Positions 8,829 through 18,817 are shown, counted from the first letter of the stretch. The stretch is 64,000 bases of DNA from an uncultured Campylobacter sp. (GCF_938039205.1 NZ_CALHVM010000059.1:1-64000); one strand, 5' to 3'. The notes: generated by a model from the letters alone, not told the origin. A program made the numbers and translations.

Positions 8829-11378
8829 ATGGATATTAGAGAGGCTTATTTAAATTTTTTCGCAAGCAAAGGTCATGAGATCATCCCGTCTGCACCGCTA
8901 GTGCCAAACGATGCTACGCTACTTTTTACAAATGCCGGCATGGTGCCGTTTAAGAGCATTTTCACCGGCGAAGTGCCGCGCCCTACTCCGCCGATCCGCA
9001 CAAGCTGTCAGACCTGCATCCGCGCAGGCGGCAAGCACAACGACCTAGACAACGTCGGCTACACCGCGCGCCACCACACGTTTTTTGAGATGCTTGGAAA
9101 CTTTAGCTTCGGCGAGTACTTCAAAAAAGACGCGATCGCGTACGCGTGGGAGTTTGTAACGCAGGTGCTAAAACTACCAAAAGACCGCCTCTACGTGACC
9201 GTTCACGAGAGCGACGATGAGGCGTTTGCGCTATGGGAGCAGCACATAGCAAAGGAGCGCATTTATAGATTCGGCGATCACGATAACTTCTGGCAGATGG
9301 GCGATACTGGGCCATGCGGACCGTGCTCGGAGATCTTCTACGACCAAGGCAGCGAGCACTTTAACACGCCTGAGGACTACATGGGCGGCGACGGCGATAG
9401 ATTTCTTGAAATTTGGAACCTAGTCTTTATGCAGTACGAGCGCAGTAGCGACGGCAAGCTGACTCCGCTACCAAAACCAAGTATAGACACGGGCATGGGC
9501 CTTGAGCGCGTCACGGCGATAATGGAAGGCAAATTTAGCAACTACGACAGTTCGCTTTTTATGCCTCTTATAAACGAAGTAGCCGCGCTTTGCGGTAAAC
9601 CTTATGCTTACGAGAGTGGCGCTAGCTACCGCGTCATCAGCGACCACATCCGCTCAGTGACTTTCCTGCTAGCTCAGGGTACTACATTTGACAAAGAGGG
9701 CCGCGGCTATGTGCTTCGCCGTATCCTGCGCCGCGCGATCAGGCACGGATATTTGCTAGGTATAAAAGAACCGTTTATGTACCGCCTCGTCGATAAAGTC
9801 TGCGAGCTAATGGGCGGCCACTACGCCTACCTAAACGAGAAAAAAGCGGCGGTAAAGGAGCAAATCAGGCTCGAAGAAGAGAGATTTTTAGCTACGATCG
9901 CAAGCGGACTCGAGCTTTTTGAGAGCGAGCTAGCGCGCACGAAAGATATTTTTAGCGGCGAGGCAGCGTTTAAGCTTTACGACACGTTCGGCTTCCCGCT
10001 AGACCTCACGGCCGATATGCTACGCGAAAAAGGACTCAAAGTCGATGAAGCTAAATTTGACGAGTTAATGAGCGAGCAAAAAGCGCGCGCTAAGGCTGCT
10101 TGGAAAGGCAGCGGTGACAAGAGCGCAAAGGGCGATTTTAAGGCGCTTTTAGAGAAATTCGGCGAAAATAAATTTAGCGGTTACGAGGAGCTTGAGCGCA
10201 CGAGCAGGGTTTTAGCACTGCTCGACGAGGATTTTAAAGAAACTCAAATTTTAAAAGCGGGCGAACAAGGCTGGGCGATGTTTGACGTGACGCCTTTTTA
10301 CGCGCAAAGCGGCGGCCAGGCAGGCGACAGCGGCGAGATAGAGGGCGTGGCCGATGTACTAGATACGCAGAAGTTTTTCGGGCTAAATTTATCAAACGTT
10401 GCGGTTAAAAAAGAGCTTAAAATCGGCGATACCGTGAAGCTAAAAGTAAGCGAGCAAAGAGCCGAGATCGCGCGCCACCACAGCGCCACGCACCTACTCC
10501 ATGCCGCGCTTAGAAGCGTTCTGGGAACGCATATCGCGCAGGCCGGATCTAGCGTCGAGGCTAGCAGGCTCAGGTTTGACTTCTCGCATCCAAAGGCAGT
10601 GACGGCGGAAGAGCTAACAAAGATCGAAAATTTCGTCAATAGCGCAATCGCCGAAAGTATCGCGGCAAAAACAGAGATAATGGACATCGAGGAAGCCAAA
10701 AATAGCGGCGCAATCGCGCTATTTGGCGAAAAATACGCCGACAAGGTGCGCGTGCTAAGCTTCGGCGAGGTTAGCAAGGAGCTTTGCGGCGGTACACACG
10801 TAGCAAATTTAAGCCAAATCGGAGCGTTTTTCATCACTAAAGAAGGCGGCGTGAGCGCGGGCGTACGTAGGATCGAAGCGGTGTGCTCTAAGGCCGCGCT
10901 AAATCTAGCAAAAGCCTGGCGCGGCGAGATCGAAGAGCTAAAAACCGAGCTAAAAAGCGCCGAGCCGATGAATGCGGTAAAAAAACTAAAAGCCGAAATA
11001 AAAAACCTAAAAGACAAGACCAAGCAAGCCAAAGACGCGCACGCGCTGGCGGTAGTGAACGTAAACGAGACAAAGCTTTGCGTCGCTGTGCTTGACGGCG
11101 GCGACATAAAAGCCACGATAGACGAGTTTAAAAACGAGAACGAAAAGGCGGCGATCCTGCTCGTGCAAGTAAACGAGGAGGGCAAGATCGCTCTGGCCGC
11201 CGGCGTGAAAAATGCGGCTTTAAGAGCGGGCGAGTGGGTCAAATTTACGGCTCAAATTTTAGGCGGAAACGGCGGGGGCAAGGATGATTTCGCCACCGCG
11301 GGCGGTAAAAACGTACTAGCGATAGAGGATGCGATCAGGCAGGCGTTTGAGTTTGCTAAAATCAAGCTGGAAAAATAA
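8829..11378 (+). CDS. alaS: Alanyl-tRNA synthetase
   Basis: 849 residues. Charges tRNA-Ala in the cytoplasm. The N-terminal class II catalytic core is clear (MDIREAYLNFFASKGHEII, FTNAGMVPFKSIF, RHHTFFEMLGNFSFGEYFK, WNLVFMQYER, DTGMGLERVTAIM), followed by the editing domain with the zinc-binding HHSATHLLHAALR and the CGGTH motif, then a helical segment and the C-terminal DHHA1 domain ending in GGNGGGKDDFATAGGKN. Length is normal for the family. Own promoter and a strong intrinsic terminator make it a single-gene unit. Confidence 0.97.
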   Translation: MDIREAYLNFFASKGHEIIPSAPLVPNDATLLFTNAGMVPFKSIFTGEVPRPTPPIRTSCQTCIRAGGKHNDLDNVGYTARHHTFFEMLGNFSFGEYFKKDAIAYAWEFVTQVLKLPKDRLYVTVHESDDEAFALWEQHIAKERIYRFGDHDNFWQMGDTGPCGPCSEIFYDQGSEHFNTPEDYMGGDGDRFLEIWNLVFMQYERSSDGKLTPLPKPSIDTGMGLERVTAIMEGKFSNYDSSLFMPLINEVAALCGKPYAYESGASYRVISDHIRSVTFLLAQGTTFDKEGRGYVLRRILRRAIRHGYLLGIKEPFMYRLVDKVCELMGGHYAYLNEKKAAVKEQIRLEEERFLATIASGLELFESELARTKDIFSGEAAFKLYDTFGFPLDLTADMLREKGLKVDEAKFDELMSEQKARAKAAWKGSGDKSAKGDFKALLEKFGENKFSGYEELERTSRVLALLDEDFKETQILKAGEQGWAMFDVTPFYAQSGGQAGDSGEIEGVADVLDTQKFFGLNLSNVAVKKELKIGDTVKLKVSEQRAEIARHHSATHLLHAALRSVLGTHIAQAGSSVEASRLRFDFSHPKAVTAEELTKIENFVNSAIAESIAAKTEIMDIEEAKNSGAIALFGEKYADKVRVLSFGEVSKELCGGTHVANLSQIGAFFITKEGGVSAGVRRIEAVCSKAALNLAKAWRGEIEELKTELKSAEPMNAVKKLKAEIKNLKDKTKQAKDAHALAVVNVNETKLCVAVLDGGDIKATIDEFKNENEKAAILLVQVNEEGKIALAAGVKNAALRAGEWVKFTAQILGGNGGGKDDFATAGGKNVLAIEDAIRQAFEFAKIKLEK

Positions 11379-11387
11379 GCTTGGCGT

Positions 11388-11430
11388 CGGTCAAATTTAA
11401 GAAAATCGCTTAAATTTGACCGCGGTTTTT
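11388..11430 (+). terminator. Intrinsic terminator of alaS built from AAATTT arms
   Basis: A 14-bp perfect stem (11388-11401 with 11409-11422, arms containing GGTCAAATTTAAG and its complement) is followed by TTTTT at 11426-11430. It starts 9 bases after the alaS stop. Confidence 0.85.
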
Positions 11431-11631
11431 GTGGCGTAAAATTTGAGCAAATTTTTGCAAAACTAAATTTAACGCCGCAAAGCAAATCCGAAATTTGCGT
11501 TTTACGAGCCAATATAAAATTTAAAGGAAAATATAAGTTTATGAGTTTATTTTATTCGCGCATTTTGGCGCCGAGTTTTACCGCCGTCAAATTTACTTTA
11601 GCGCGAGAAAATTTTAGATCAAAGGGGACAA

Positions 11632-12126
11632 ATGCCCGAATTTAACATAGCTTTTGCAAAGATTAGCAGCGCCCTACCCTTTATCCACATCCTCTCCGTG
11701 GTCGTTTTTATCGGATTTCAAGCAAATTTTTTACTCATCGCTAAATTTTTTATGAAAAATATCGAAGGCGACACGCAAAAATACCAAACGATAATCTCCA
11801 TGCTAAAGCGCCTAGGCTACGCGATCTACGGCTCGATCGCCGTAATGGGCGTGACGGGCGCGATACTAGCCAAGCAAAACGCGATCAAAAACGCCGATCC
11901 GATGCTAAACACGATTTTAACGACGAAATGGGCGATCTGGGGATTTTTATTTTTAAACGTTATTTACGTCACGTACCGCCTAAATAAAGCCTCAAAATCC
12001 CTGCAAAATAGCGAATACGTCGAGCTTCACGAGAATCTCATAGTTACGATTTACTACTTCATCCCGCTAAACGTGGCGTTTGCGCTGCTGGCGGCATATC
12101 TTGGCGTATCTTATAGGGAGTTTTGA
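11632..12126 (+). CDS. Four-helix integral membrane protein of unknown function
   Basis: 164 residues with four hydrophobic segments: about 15-40 (PFIHILSVVVFIGFQANFLL), 65-80, 103-120 and 140-158. The first helix holds a His (FIHILSVV), as in CopD/DUF2269/HemJ-like membrane proteins that bind haem, but the other diagnostic residues are not obvious, so that relationship is only a suggestion. A good AGGGGA ribosome-binding site precedes the ATG. Its TGA overlaps the maf ATG (TGATG), so it heads an operon with maf and the penicillin-binding protein. Confidence 0.75.
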   Translation: MPEFNIAFAKISSALPFIHILSVVVFIGFQANFLLIAKFFMKNIEGDTQKYQTIISMLKRLGYAIYGSIAVMGVTGAILAKQNAIKNADPMLNTILTTKWAIWGFLFLNVIYVTYRLNKASKSLQNSEYVELHENLIVTIYYFIPLNVAFALLAAYLGVSYREF

Positions 12127-12671
12127 TGATTATTTTGGCTTCGAGCTCGGTTACGAGAGCTAAGGTTTTACGAGATCACGGTGTTAAATTTGAGCAGGTT
12201 TTTTTCGACTACGACGAGAGCGGCGTAGATAAAAATTTACCGCCGCACGTTTACGTTCAAAAGATCGTCGCGGCAAAAAAAGAGCAATTTTTAAAGGCAA
12301 ACAGTGGAGTAAAAAACGTCGTTTTTGCCGATAGCATCGTCGTGTGCGACGGTAAAATTTTAGGCAAAGCAAAGGACCAAAAAGAAGCTTTTAAAATGCT
12401 GCAAATGCAAAGCGGGAGTACCGCCAGGATCGTAACCGCGATGATATTTTTGGGCGAGAAATTCGAGCTTATTAACGTAAGCTTTGCCGAGTATAAATTT
12501 GCTAAATTTGACGAAGCCGACCTACAAAACTACCTATCGGGCGATCTTTGGCAGGGTAAAGCAGGAGCCATGACGATAGAAAATTTCAACAAAAAATACA
12601 TCCTAAGCCAAAACGGTGAAACTAGCACCGCAATGGGGCTAAACGTGAAAATTTTAAAGGCCTTTTTATGA
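12126..12671 (+). CDS. maf: Maf-family nucleotide pyrophosphatase
   Basis: 181 residues from the ATG at 12126, which overlaps the upstream stop. The N-terminal ILASSSVTRAKVLRDHGVKF is the Maf signature (ASxSxxRxxxL), with VVFADSIVVCDGKILGKAKD as the conserved Asp-containing motif and the ENFNKKYILSQNGETSTAMG C-terminal motif. Maf proteins hydrolyse non-canonical or modified nucleoside triphosphates (house-cleaning) and were first linked to septum inhibition. The alaS/maf/pbpA order matches C. jejuni, with one membrane gene inserted here. Its stop overlaps the pbpA start (ATGA). Confidence 0.9.
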   Translation: MIILASSSVTRAKVLRDHGVKFEQVFFDYDESGVDKNLPPHVYVQKIVAAKKEQFLKANSGVKNVVFADSIVVCDGKILGKAKDQKEAFKMLQMQSGSTARIVTAMIFLGEKFELINVSFAEYKFAKFDEADLQNYLSGDLWQGKAGAMTIENFNKKYILSQNGETSTAMGLNVKILKAFL

Positions 12672-14593
12672 GAATTTTAGCTTCGATTTTGTTTATTATC
12701 TTTGTTTCGCTGAGCGCGGCGTTTGTTTATCTTTATTCGCAAGTTACCTTTGATGCGTCAAATATTATTGATTTTAAGCCAAAGCTCACGACTCAAATTT
12801 ACGATAGAAACGGCGAACTCATCGCAAATATCTTTGACGAAAATAGGGTCTACGTCAAGTACGAAGACATTCCACCGCGCGTCATCGAGGCGCTCGTGGC
12901 GATCGAGGATACGAGCTTTTTTGAACACGGCGGCGTAAATCCCGAGGCTATCACGCGGGCTATCGTTAAAGACATAAAGGCGGGCAAACTAGTCGAGGGC
13001 GCTAGCACGCTAACGCAGCAGTTAGTTAAAAACATGGTATTAACCAGAGAAAAAAAGCTAACCCGTAAGCTAAAAGAGATGATCATCTCGATGAAGCTGG
13101 AAAACGAGCTAACCAAAGAGCAAATCCTAGAGCGCTACCTAAACCACGTCTATCTAGGACACGGCTATCACGGCATAAAAACCGCAGCAAAGGGATACTT
13201 TAGAAAGGAGCTTGACGAGCTCACGCTAAAAGAGATTGCTATCCTAGTGGGCTTACCAAAAGCGCCCAGCACCTACGACCCGACCCGCCACCTAGATCTA
13301 TCGCTTAGCCGCGCAAACAACGTTATCTCAAGGATGAACGCGCTAGGCTGGATCAGCGACGCAGAGTACAAGGCCGCGCTAGTCGAGCAGCCCGTAGTCT
13401 TTGACGATACGCTCACGCAAAATAAAGCCCCGTACATCGTGGACGAGGTGCTAAAAGAGGCCTCAAAGCGCTTTGAGGATATAAAAACCGGCGGCTACGT
13501 CATCGAAACCAGCGTCGATTTAAAGGTACAAGATATGGCGTCCGAGGCGCTAAAATACGGCTACAACGAGATACTAAAACGTAACAAAGACGCAAACGCT
13601 AGCATCCTAAACGGCGCTATCGTCGTTACGCTACCTAAAACGGGTGAGATCCTCGCGCTAGTAGGCGGCATAGACTACGCCAAAAGTAGCTACAACCGCG
13701 CCACGCAGAGTATGCGTCAGCCGGGCTCTAGCTTTAAGCCCTTTATCTATCAGATCGCCCTAGACATGGGCTACTCGCCGATGAGCAAGGCTGCCGACAT
13801 ATCAAGGGTCTTTAACGAAGGCAGCCAGTACGAGTGGCGACCGAAAAACTACAGCGGCGGTTTTCAGGGCTATATCACGCTGCGAGAGGCACTGCGCCAG
13901 TCGCGCAACCTCGCCACGATAAATTTACTCGACGAGATCGGGCTTGATACAGCTTATAAAAAACTAACCGAAATGGGCTTTAAAAATATACCTAAAAACC
14001 TCTCCATCGCGCTTGGCAGCTTCGGTATCTCGCCGTTAGAGTTTGCTAAATTTTACTCGATGTTTCCAAACGGCGGCGAGATAGTAGAGCCAAGCCTCAT
14101 AAAACGCATCATAAACTATCAAAATCTAGAAGCTGTTTTCGAGCCTGCGCGGGTATTTGTTACGGAACCCGAGCAGGCATATCTGATGACTGATATGATG
14201 AGGACGGTAGTAGAGCGCGGCACGGGACAAAGCGCCAGGCTAAACGGCGTGCAAGTCGCGGGTAAAACGGGCACGACGAATAATAACGTCGATGCGTGGT
14301 TTTGCGGATTTACGCCCGAAGTCGAGGTGCTAGTGTGGTACGGCAACGACGATAATACGCCGATGAGAAAGGTCGAGGGCGGCGGACGTACGGCGGCTCC
14401 GGTGTTTAAGAGATTTATGGAAAGCTATATGAAGGAGTACCCGCTAAAACAAAAAACCTTCATCGAGCCAGAAGGCGTCTTTCATACCGCGCACGAGGGC
14501 TTAGCGGAGATATATACGAAGATCTCGCCCGTGCCTAAACCGGACGCCCAGGATATGCTCATAAAACAAGATGACGAGGGGCTGATTTTTTAA
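12668..14593 (+). CDS. pbpA: Class A penicillin-binding protein (PBP1A-like)
   Basis: 641 residues. An N-terminal membrane anchor (residues 1-24) precedes a glycosyltransferase-51 domain (EDTSFFEHGGVNPEAITRAI with the catalytic Glu; GASTLTQQLVKNM) and a transpeptidase domain with SSFK as the nucleophile motif (RQPGSSFKPFIYQ), SRN as SxN and KTGTTNN as KTG. It polymerises and cross-links peptidoglycan in the periplasm. The ATG overlaps the maf stop, so the two are co-translated. No terminator with a T tract is evident just after the stop. Confidence 0.95.
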   Translation: MRILASILFIIFVSLSAAFVYLYSQVTFDASNIIDFKPKLTTQIYDRNGELIANIFDENRVYVKYEDIPPRVIEALVAIEDTSFFEHGGVNPEAITRAIVKDIKAGKLVEGASTLTQQLVKNMVLTREKKLTRKLKEMIISMKLENELTKEQILERYLNHVYLGHGYHGIKTAAKGYFRKELDELTLKEIAILVGLPKAPSTYDPTRHLDLSLSRANNVISRMNALGWISDAEYKAALVEQPVVFDDTLTQNKAPYIVDEVLKEASKRFEDIKTGGYVIETSVDLKVQDMASEALKYGYNEILKRNKDANASILNGAIVVTLPKTGEILALVGGIDYAKSSYNRATQSMRQPGSSFKPFIYQIALDMGYSPMSKAADISRVFNEGSQYEWRPKNYSGGFQGYITLREALRQSRNLATINLLDEIGLDTAYKKLTEMGFKNIPKNLSIALGSFGISPLEFAKFYSMFPNGGEIVEPSLIKRIINYQNLEAVFEPARVFVTEPEQAYLMTDMMRTVVERGTGQSARLNGVQVAGKTGTTNNNVDAWFCGFTPEVEVLVWYGNDDNTPMRKVEGGGRTAAPVFKRFMESYMKEYPLKQKTFIEPEGVFHTAHEGLAEIYTKISPVPKPDAQDMLIKQDDEGLIF

Positions 14594-15001
14594 ATTTCGT
14601 AAATAAAGTCGGCTAAATTTGAGCGATTTACTATGCAAATTTAGCCGCTGATTCGTCAAATTTAACCCCGCTTGCTAATCCGCATTTTACTCTTGCTTAA
14701 AATTTATGCTCGGACTTTACGGTCAAATTTGATCTCGCACGGTTAAAATCCAATTTTAAAAGCACTTATAGATTTGCTTGTTGATTCTACTCTCGTCAAA
14801 TTTAAGCTTGCCCGCAAGCCCAAAACCAAAGACACGGTAAAATTTGAAGCCAAATTTAAACGGTCTAAATTTTACAAAACTTATCAAATTTATCTTGCAC
14901 GGCAAATTTAACCAAGCCTCAAAAACAAGCCGTGTCCGTGCCGCTTAAATTTACCGCCGCGCCAGGCGCAAAAACTGCGTCAAGCATGCTCAAATTTTAA
15001 A
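14594..15001. other. AAATTT-dense intergenic spacer
   Basis: About 408 bases with no supportable gene. I count 14 AAATTT hexamers, mostly as TCAAATTTGA-, GCAAATTTAG- and CTAAATTTTA-like words in both orientations. This is far more than base composition alone would give. Confidence 0.7.
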
Positions 15002-16098
15002 TTACGCTTCATCTTTCGGGATATACGTACTTCGGTTAAACAGATAGCATGCCGCAAAGATAACCAGACAAGCCGATAATACGTTTGAGCCGCCCAAAAG
15101 CAAGCTCGCCGTCTTTTCGTTATTCCTGGCGATTAGAGCCGCTATTATGAGTGCAATCGGATACAAGATCAAAGCAATGCTAGCTAAATTTTCAACCGTA
15201 AAAATCACCAAGCAAAGTCGCTGATTTTTTATAAAAAATTTGCTGTATTTTTCGTAGGGTAGCTTTTTAGATAAATTTTCGTGAAAAAATACGGCAAAAT
15301 CAGTATCGCAGCAAGAGAAACGAGCCCGTATAGAACATTGCCTAAAAAATATGCAAAATAAGAGACCATAAGCCCAAACCCGATAAATGCCATACTAGCG
15401 CGCCTGATAAGTCTATGCACGTCGTAACGGTTTTTTAGATGCCAAGGTATTTGATCAAATTCCGCGTCCAGGTCGTTTAGCTCGCAGAGTCTTTCCTCTA
15501 CTGATTTCGCGCTTTGAGCTAGACCGGACTCTCTGCGCAGATCTGCACCCTCGGGTGCGGGCTCATATGAGCTTATGTTCAAAGAGTAGCATACGGCAAA
15601 AACAAGCAAGCAAATCGGAACTACGACAAGGCCGTATAAAAACGCATAATCGCCGTATTCGCCGCCGCTATCCTTCACGAAAAACGACCCGATAATAAGT
15701 AAAATCGGATATAAAATCAAGACTATGCTGGCAAAATTTTCTATCCTAAAGGCTAGGAAGCTATCCCACTGGTCCCTCACAAAAAGATAGCTGTATCGTT
15801 TGGTTTTATCTCGCCTTAAAACATAAATCGTCCAGAAAATAGGCGCAACTATCATCACAGTGCCCCGAATATAGCTAAAAATTTCAGGTGGCAATTCTAT
15901 GCCATTGTTTACAAAAAATGATTTCAAATACGGCGCTAACATCGCAAAAAGATAAAAAACGGCAAACGTCGACGACCAGTACGTCATAGTCGCCCGCCTG
16001 ATAAATCTATGCCTATCGTACTGCCTTTTATCATCCTCAGAGATTGCGGCAAATTTCTCATCCAGCTCTTTCATCTCGGCTTGAAATTTTACGTTCAC
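15002..16098 (-). pseudogene. Internally duplicated membrane protein, frameshifted in the second repeat
   Basis: The 5' part reads 289 codons from a GTG at 16098 (strong AAGGAG upstream) and then stops; a second piece covers 15002-15211. They are one gene. The first half is an acidic helix, RHRFIRRATM, two helices, a loop KRYSYLFVRDQ, then RIENFASIVLILYPI with two more helices. The second half repeats it (VHRLIRRASM, then EKYSKFFIKNQ and TVENLASIALILYPI) only if one A is restored in the A5 run at 15264-15268. Restored length would be about 365 residues. Function unknown. The lesion may be genuine decay, phase variation or a sequencing error. Confidence 0.75.
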
Positions 16099-16432
16099 GG
16101 CTAGCTCCTTTTACAAGCGCTTATTTTAGAAATTATATCAAATTTGACGTAGTAAAGCGCCTAAATTTGGGGATTAAATTTGATAGCAAAAACGTAGCTA
16201 CGTTTTGAAAATTTTACGTTTTACCGCCGCTTGGCAAATTTAATCAAGCAAAGAAAAAGAAAATCAACTTAAATTTGACCCGTTTGCCCTAAAATATCTG
16301 CGGATAAAAAGATAGCGCCGCGTCCAGCATGAGCCAAGGTCCAGCGCAAAGCCAAAACACAGCAAGCAAACTCAAATTTAACCTGAGTTTCCCGGCTAAA
16401 TTTGAGCTGGGTTTAAAAAGCAAAAGGATAAA
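16099..16432. other. Intergenic spacer
   Basis: About 330 bases, again rich in AAATTT words. No gene, RNA or clear hairpin seen; it separates two minus-strand genes. Confidence 0.5.
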
Positions 16433-18805
16433 TTACTCCACGAGCTTCATCTGCTCGGCGCAGATAGCCTTCCACGAGCTTTGCAAATTTGAGCCGACGC
16501 ACTCCTTCAGATACGGCTTTGCTTCGCTTTCGCGTTTTAGCTTGATGTAGATTTCCGAGATCTGAGCTAGCGCGCGCAGCCTGTTTTCGGGATCTAGGCG
16601 CGTATCTACGAGCCCCTGCGCAGCTTGCAAAGCCTCGTCCAGTCTATCCAGCTTGCTTAGCGAGCCGATGTACTCAAAGTCGATTTTTGGGCTAAATGTG
16701 GCGATATGTAGGCGTTTTTGTAGGTCGATCGCCTTTTTAGCGTAAACCGACGCGTTTAAAAAGTCGTTCGCGCCATACGTCGCCTCGGCCATGCGGTCGT
16801 AGAGCTCGATGACCTTAAAGTCGTTTTTGCGCAGCGTCTCGACGGCCGTTATCGTCGCGGCGGCGTCAGTGAGCCTGCCTAGCCCCATCAGCGCCTCAAA
16901 TCTATAAAAAAGCACGGGCGAGACGTCGGCATACTCCTGCCTAGACGCGATAGCCAGCGCCTCGTCGGCTACGCGCAAGGCGTCGTTATACTTCTGCGTC
17001 TTTATCAAAACGGAGGCTAGTTTGATGAGCCACTCCACGCGGTCGAGCATGTCGGGCGCAAGGATATTTTGCGAGGCGAGATCGTGCGCGGCGGCGAAAC
17101 GAGAGAGGCGCATATAGCAGTCAAAGAGCTTAAATTTAGCCCCGATTTTCTCGCCCACGCCGTAGTTTTCGGTCAAATTTACAGCCGTAACACAGTCGTT
17201 TTGACGGATGGCTTCACTCGCTAAATTTAATGCCGCCTGATCCAATACCGCACTAGCGTCCGTATCGTTTAGATCGCGCACGACCTGGGTATAGCGCAGG
17301 ACGGAGTCAAATTTACGCTCTTTTAGATAGAGCGCGACCTGCTCTTTTAGCGCCTTGGCGCCGACGTCCGTTTTGCCGTATTTTTCGATGAGCGCGTCGT
17401 AGTGATCGTGTAGCTTTGTCGCGTTGCTCTCGTCGTTTCTGGCGAAAAATAGCTTATCTAGCGCATTTTGCACGATAGCGGCGTACTGCCCGTCTGCAAA
17501 CTCGTTTTGGTACCTTTTTAGGTATTCGTAGGCTTTTTGCGTGTCAGGCGTGCCTGTTAGTGCGATTCCTAGATTTTTTAGCACGGTTTCGTACTCGTCG
17601 TCGTTTTTATTTAGACGAGCGAGTAAAATTTCATAAATTCTCGCGGCGATATCGTCCATATTTTTCTCGTGAAATACCCCAGCCAGCGTCGTTAGCTTGG
17701 ACGCGTCGTTTAGCAGGTACTCTTGATTTTTGTTTAAAATTTTGAGCATAAAGTCCTTGGCGCGGTCAAATTTAGCCTTGTCGATGCTGCCCTGCACGAG
17801 GCTCAGAGCCGCACGGCTAGCGACATCTAGCGTCTGCGCCGAGTATAGCACGTCCTCGTACATCTTTACCGCCTCATCCTGCCTGCCCGTGACGTAGAGC
17901 CTGTCGGCAAACTCAAGAACGGCTAGCTTGGTAAAATTTGAGTTTGGATGCTCGTTCATGAGGATATCTAGCGTGTAGTTCGCGTCGCTAACGAGCTCCT
18001 GCCTGAGGTAGGCTTTGGTCACGAGATATAGCACCTCGGGGTAGTTTTCGTCCGACACGAACCGCCTCATCCATGCGCGCCCTTCGCTCGCGACGTCCGC
18101 CGCGCCGAGCCCTTCGAAGCTATTTTGCGAGTCTAAAATTTTATCCAAAGCGCGCAGCCTATATAGCAAAAACTCGCTGGCAAAGATGCTGTTTGGATAG
18201 CGCCTTAGCGCCGTCTGGATCGTGGCTATCGTATCGTCGTAGCGCTTGGCGTCGTAGCTTTTTTTCACATCCAGGTACATATTTATGTCGTTGCTATCGC
18301 CGCTTTCTATCGGGGCTTTGTTGAGATCAAGCGGTCCGACGCTAGGCGCGGTCATCTGCTCAAATATCGGGGCAAAATTTATCCCCGCGTTTGTTTGCTT
18401 TTTAAATTCGCTTAAATTTTGATCTATCACGATGGCGTGGCGTTTGGCTGCGCCGCCGTTTTTGCTAAACGGCACTGCGGATGCGCCGTAAAGAGGCTCG
18501 CTAGACGAGATCAAACGCGAGCTCGCGCGCGGTACGACATAGACGCGCATACCGCCTTTTTCCTCGCGAAATCTAACTTCAGCCAGGGCTAAAATTTTAT
18601 CGTCGACCTTTGGCAGTGCGCCGCTAGCGATGTCGCAAAAATAAAGCTTGCGGTCGTAGGCAAGGATCTCCTCTTTGCAGACGAATTCCTTCTCGTCGCT
18701 GATGTTTATCACTGTGTAGGGCCTGCCGTCCTCTGCGCCCGAATTTACGCTCAGGCTAAAAGAAAACGCCAAAATCGGTAAAAAAAGCAAAAAATATTTT
18801 CTCAT
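16433..18805 (-). CDS. pflA: Paralysed-flagellum protein PflA (periplasmic motor scaffold)
   Basis: 790 residues, close to the ~788 of C. jejuni PflA. It has a signal peptide (MRKYFLLFLPILAFSFSLSV), a beta-rich N-terminal region (about 25-130), a linker, then a long array of TPR-like helical pairs (e.g. DAKRYDDTIATIQTALRRYP, DALRVADEALAIASRQEYAD). In Campylobacter, PflA works with PflB in the periplasmic disks that widen the flagellar motor and help stator placement. The assignment rests on length, architecture and remembered family resemblance. A TATAAT lies only 6 bases before the ATG, so the message may be leaderless. Confidence 0.8.
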   Translation of the reverse strand: MRKYFLLFLPILAFSFSLSVNSGAEDGRPYTVINISDEKEFVCKEEILAYDRKLYFCDIASGALPKVDDKILALAEVRFREEKGGMRVYVVPRASSRLISSSEPLYGASAVPFSKNGGAAKRHAIVIDQNLSEFKKQTNAGINFAPIFEQMTAPSVGPLDLNKAPIESGDSNDINMYLDVKKSYDAKRYDDTIATIQTALRRYPNSIFASEFLLYRLRALDKILDSQNSFEGLGAADVASEGRAWMRRFVSDENYPEVLYLVTKAYLRQELVSDANYTLDILMNEHPNSNFTKLAVLEFADRLYVTGRQDEAVKMYEDVLYSAQTLDVASRAALSLVQGSIDKAKFDRAKDFMLKILNKNQEYLLNDASKLTTLAGVFHEKNMDDIAARIYEILLARLNKNDDEYETVLKNLGIALTGTPDTQKAYEYLKRYQNEFADGQYAAIVQNALDKLFFARNDESNATKLHDHYDALIEKYGKTDVGAKALKEQVALYLKERKFDSVLRYTQVVRDLNDTDASAVLDQAALNLASEAIRQNDCVTAVNLTENYGVGEKIGAKFKLFDCYMRLSRFAAAHDLASQNILAPDMLDRVEWLIKLASVLIKTQKYNDALRVADEALAIASRQEYADVSPVLFYRFEALMGLGRLTDAAATITAVETLRKNDFKVIELYDRMAEATYGANDFLNASVYAKKAIDLQKRLHIATFSPKIDFEYIGSLSKLDRLDEALQAAQGLVDTRLDPENRLRALAQISEIYIKLKRESEAKPYLKECVGSNLQSSWKAICAEQMKLVE

Positions 18806-18811
18806 GCGACC

Positions 18812-18817
18812 ATTATA
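18812..18817 (-). promoter_or_regulatory. TATAAT box abutting the pflA start codon
   Basis: On the minus strand TATAAT ends 6 bases before the pflA ATG (GGGTATAATGGTCGCATG). A normal -10 to start distance would place transcription initiation at or next to the A of the ATG. No Shine-Dalgarno fits in between. Confidence 0.4.

Noticed and set aside
10298..11242. 314-codon open frame antisense to alaS
   Set aside because: It is the mirror of a well-conserved coding sequence, Ser/Phe/Leu-rich as expected from reverse-complemented Glu/Lys/Ala codons. No independent evidence.
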